From Methanobacteriota archaeon (GTDB taxonomy: Archaea > Hydrothermarchaeota > Hydrothermarchaeia > Hydrothermarchaeales > SZUA-236), in NCBI GenBank assembly GCA_003695745.1, contig RFHW01000051.1, positions 1-14,691 of the forward strand: DNA of 14,691 nucleotides, in the 5' to 3' direction. The translations under genes and the position numbers were made by a program. Below are positions 13,145 through 14,691 of this stretch, in pieces. The number at the start of each line of letters is the position of its first letter. The first letter of the stretch is position 1. The notes under the pieces are model-generated. The model did not search any database and was not told where the DNA came from. It saw nothing but the letters and a program-made list of their open reading frames with translations.

Positions 13145-13192
13145 CTAAATCCAGTTACTATCCCACTCCTAAATCCAGCTATAATATATAGA
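13145..13192 (-). promoter_or_regulatory. hemL promoter with paired 10-bp direct repeats
   Basis: Minus-strand TCTATATATTAT (13181-13192), preceded by purine-rich GCGGAAAA (a possible BRE), is the TATA box, predicting transcription from about 13160. CTGGATTTAG occurs twice on the same strand, at 13169-13178 just after the TATA box and at 13145-13154 after the expected start, 24 bases apart. Paired sites straddling a start suit a repressor. The regulator and signal are unknown. Confidence 0.4.
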
Positions 13193-13212
13193 TTTTCCGC
13201 AGAATCCGCATT

Positions 13213-13914
13213 TCATGCCAGAAGGGCCTGGGCAAGGTCCCGGAAGGCCTTGCTTGCAGGGGAGTTCGGGGTTTCAACTACAACTGGGGTCCGCTTCTCC
13301 ACGCCGCGGTAGACCTTGATGTCGGCCGGGATCCTGGCGATGACAGGGAGGTTGAGGCTGTCCTCCACCTCCTTTGCGCTCATCTCCTCCTCTGAGCGCT
13401 CTGCCTTGTTCAGGACAACACCTTTTATGGGCACGCCAAGGTCTCTTGCAAGCCGCACCGTGACAAGATTGGATGTGACTATCTGGAGCCATGGGTTGGT
13501 GACGATGAGAAGCTCGTCAGAGGCCTTCATGACACCTGTTGTCTCCACATCGGCATGGGGATGTGAATCTATGAGTATGATGTCATATCGCCCCTTCACC
13601 TCATCCACTATGTCCTTCAGCCGGGATATGTCAACCCTTTTATCTGCAAAGGATCCGGGGATGATGTTGAGCCCGGTCCCGCTGTGTGTGTATGTGGCAT
13701 GTGCAGCAGGCGCTTCTCCGGCCAGGATGTTCAGAAGAGACAGGGGAAGGTGGAGCATGTCCAGATAGAGGTGGAGGTTGGGCACCTCGAGGTTTGCGTC
13801 TATGGCAAGGACCTTCTTCTTAAAATCCCTTGAAAGGACTGCTCCCAGATTGGCTGTTACCGTGGTCTTGCCAACCCCGCCTTTTGCCGAGACGATGCCA
13901 TATGCCTTTGCCAT
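13213..13914 (-). CDS. MinD/ParA-family ATPase
   Basis: A 233-residue deviant-Walker ATPase of the MinD group, which dimerises with ATP on membranes or partner proteins to position things in the cell. The Walker A motif is KGGVGKTT (residues 11-18, signature K11). The A' motif is AIDANLEVPNLHLYL, where DANLEVPNL stands for the usual DxDxxxPNL. The Walker B region is YDIILIDSHPHADVE, with DSHP where DxPP or DSAAG is usual. VIVxNP-like LIVTNPWLQIVTSN and VVLNKAERSEEEM (base recognition NK) follow. There is no obvious C-terminal amphipathic membrane helix of the bacterial MinD kind. It starts four bases after the membrane protein gene, so the pair is one operon. The partner, and hence the role, is unknown. 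Confidence 0.9.
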   Translation of the reverse strand: MAKAYGIVSAKGGVGKTTVTANLGAVLSRDFKKKVLAIDANLEVPNLHLYLDMLHLPLSLLNILAGEAPAAHATYTHSGTGLNIIPGSFADKRVDISRLKDIVDEVKGRYDIILIDSHPHADVETTGVMKASDELLIVTNPWLQIVTSNLVTVRLARDLGVPIKGVVLNKAERSEEEMSAKEVEDSLNLPVIARIPADIKVYRGVEKRTPVVVETPNSPASKAFRDLAQALLA

Positions 13915-13918
13915 TTCT

Positions 13919-14691
13919 CTACTCCCTCTTGAAAATCTCGTCCTGCAGCCTGTGCACCGCTGAGACGAGCTCTTCCCTGTACATCACTTTCTTTTTCCTG
14001 CCCCTATATATACGCCTTCCGTAATAGGCGATCACCGCGAGAAGGGCGACTAAGAGGAGCCACAGGAGCCAGAGCATCAGCGGGGATTCTGCAGGGGGCT
14101 CGCGCACAAACAGTGAAAGGTCCTTTGTTACGGCGGTGTCCTGATAGCTCAGCCTCAGCGTGGCGCCATAGACGCCGAGGGTGGTCTCCTCAGGAGGTGT
14201 TATGGTGAAGTTGAAGACCTCTTTAGAGGATGGGGCAAATACATATATGACCTTCTCAGGCTCAACAGCCCAGCCAGTGGGAGGCTCAACAAGGAGGGTC
14301 GTGTTAACAGATGCCGCCCCTTTGTTCGATACCGTCACCGAGAGGGTGCCTGATTCCCCCGGTGACAGGGTCGATGCCTCCGCCTTGGAGATCTCCACAT
14401 CCTCCCGTGGGCGTGTTATGGTGTAGAATATGTTGAGCTGCCTGAGAGGCCAGTTCACATAGGGCGTGTACTCGTTCAATGCCACAGGCACCTCATAGTC
14501 TATGGTCCGGGTCTCATAGAAATCCAGATCCTCAAGGGCCCATTTGATGACAGGGTCGGCCTCTATGACCTCTGACGGTGGCACGCCGAAATCCACCTGA
14601 TTGACATGGGAGGCGATCTCCTTGGGTATGTCCTCCACCACCTCAAGCCTTTTTATGAAGCGCCCTGTGTTCTCAATCCTGAGGGAGATGG
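13919..14691 (-). CDS. Membrane-anchored ectodomain protein, 5' partial
   Basis: The frame is open to the window edge (ISLRIENTGRFIKRLEVVED lies upstream of the GTG at 14641), so only the C-terminal ~257 residues are seen. The first part, with its VVEDIPKEIASHV phrase, resembles beta-sandwich repeats common in archaeal surface proteins. A NEW3/CARDB-like domain follows (about 100 residues, SPGESGTLSVTVSNKGAASV then PPTGWAVEPEKV and PPEETTLGVYGATLRL). One strong transmembrane segment comes next (LMLWLLWLLLVALLAVIAYY), then a basic cytoplasmic tail of ~33 residues (RRIYRGRKKK, then an amphipathic EELVSAVHRLQDEIFKRE). The ectodomain is thus outside and the tail inside. Four bases separate it from the MinD-like ATPase, so the tail could be that ATPase's membrane docking site (inference). 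Confidence 0.75.
   Translation of the reverse strand, partial: ISLRIENTGRFIKRLEVVEDIPKEIASHVNQVDFGVPPSEVIEADPVIKWALEDLDFYETRTIDYEVPVALNEYTPYVNWPLRQLNIFYTITRPREDVEISKAEASTLSPGESGTLSVTVSNKGAASVNTTLLVEPPTGWAVEPEKVIYVFAPSSKEVFNFTITPPEETTLGVYGATLRLSYQDTAVTKDLSLFVREPPAESPLMLWLLWLLLVALLAVIAYYGRRIYRGRKKKVMYREELVSAVHRLQDEIFKRE

Noticed and set aside
13145..13178. Direct repeats as target-site duplication of a mobile element
   Set aside because: Only 14 bases lie between the copies, and they straddle the hemL promoter; an operator pair is more sensible.
1..14691. CRISPR array, insertion sequence, rRNA or origin
   Set aside because: I saw no regular spaced repeats, transposase reading frame, rRNA-like stretch or origin-type repeat cluster.

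Overview
The window looks like chromosomal DNA of a euryarchaeon that carries tetrahydromethanopterin C1 chemistry. The evidence is a formylmethanofuran:H4MPT formyltransferase (Ftr), a form III RuBisCO, an archaeal RtcB/archease pair, a Pth2-type peptidyl-tRNA hydrolase followed by TruD, heme-pathway genes of the HemL/HemC type, and AT-rich TATA boxes about 26 bases upstream of several apparently leaderless starts. By eye the coding DNA is GC-rich and the promoters are sharply AT-rich. A methanogen, methanogen relative or H4MPT-dependent acetogenic/anaerobic lineage all fit. I cannot name a genus. Coding density is very high, and genes are in short operons separated by divergent or convergent junctions.

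Layout. 1-727 is the 3' end of a surface-type protein with a lamin-tail-like C-terminus. It overlaps, stop over stop, a B3/4 tRNA-synthetase-like domain gene (724-1386, minus). A small membrane/coiled-coil protein (1483-1773, plus) starts beside a perfect 20-bp palindrome. 1807-4094 (minus) is a tight operon porB-ftr-HIT, in which porB stands without its usual partner subunits. It is divergent from pth2-truD (4157-5681, plus), and the two share one AT-rich promoter.

5682-6342 holds a VapB/VapC toxin-antitoxin cassette. It is bracketed by two copies of the last ~30-40 bases of truD, which differ only at two silent codon positions plus a small indel after the stop. This is the most unusual feature in the window: it looks like an att-type duplication in which an inserted cassette supplied a new truD 3' end and left the old one stranded beside rbcL. 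Then follow RuBisCO (6378-7604) and, upstream in the same operon, a four-CBS protein with an HPF/RaiA-like C-terminus (7635-8732), both minus. Divergent from these is archease-rtcB (8878-10765, plus), the RNA ligase module.

10766-10948, between convergent rtcB and hemC, contains a TATA box placed 26 bases before an 11-bp perfect stem with a long loop, a candidate small RNA or bidirectional terminator. hemL-hemC (10949-13113, minus) is a heme/siroheme/F430-type tetrapyrrole operon with a 10-bp direct repeat around its promoter. The window ends with a MinD/ParA-like ATPase (13213-13914) just downstream of the 3' end of a membrane-anchored ectodomain protein (13919-14691), both minus.
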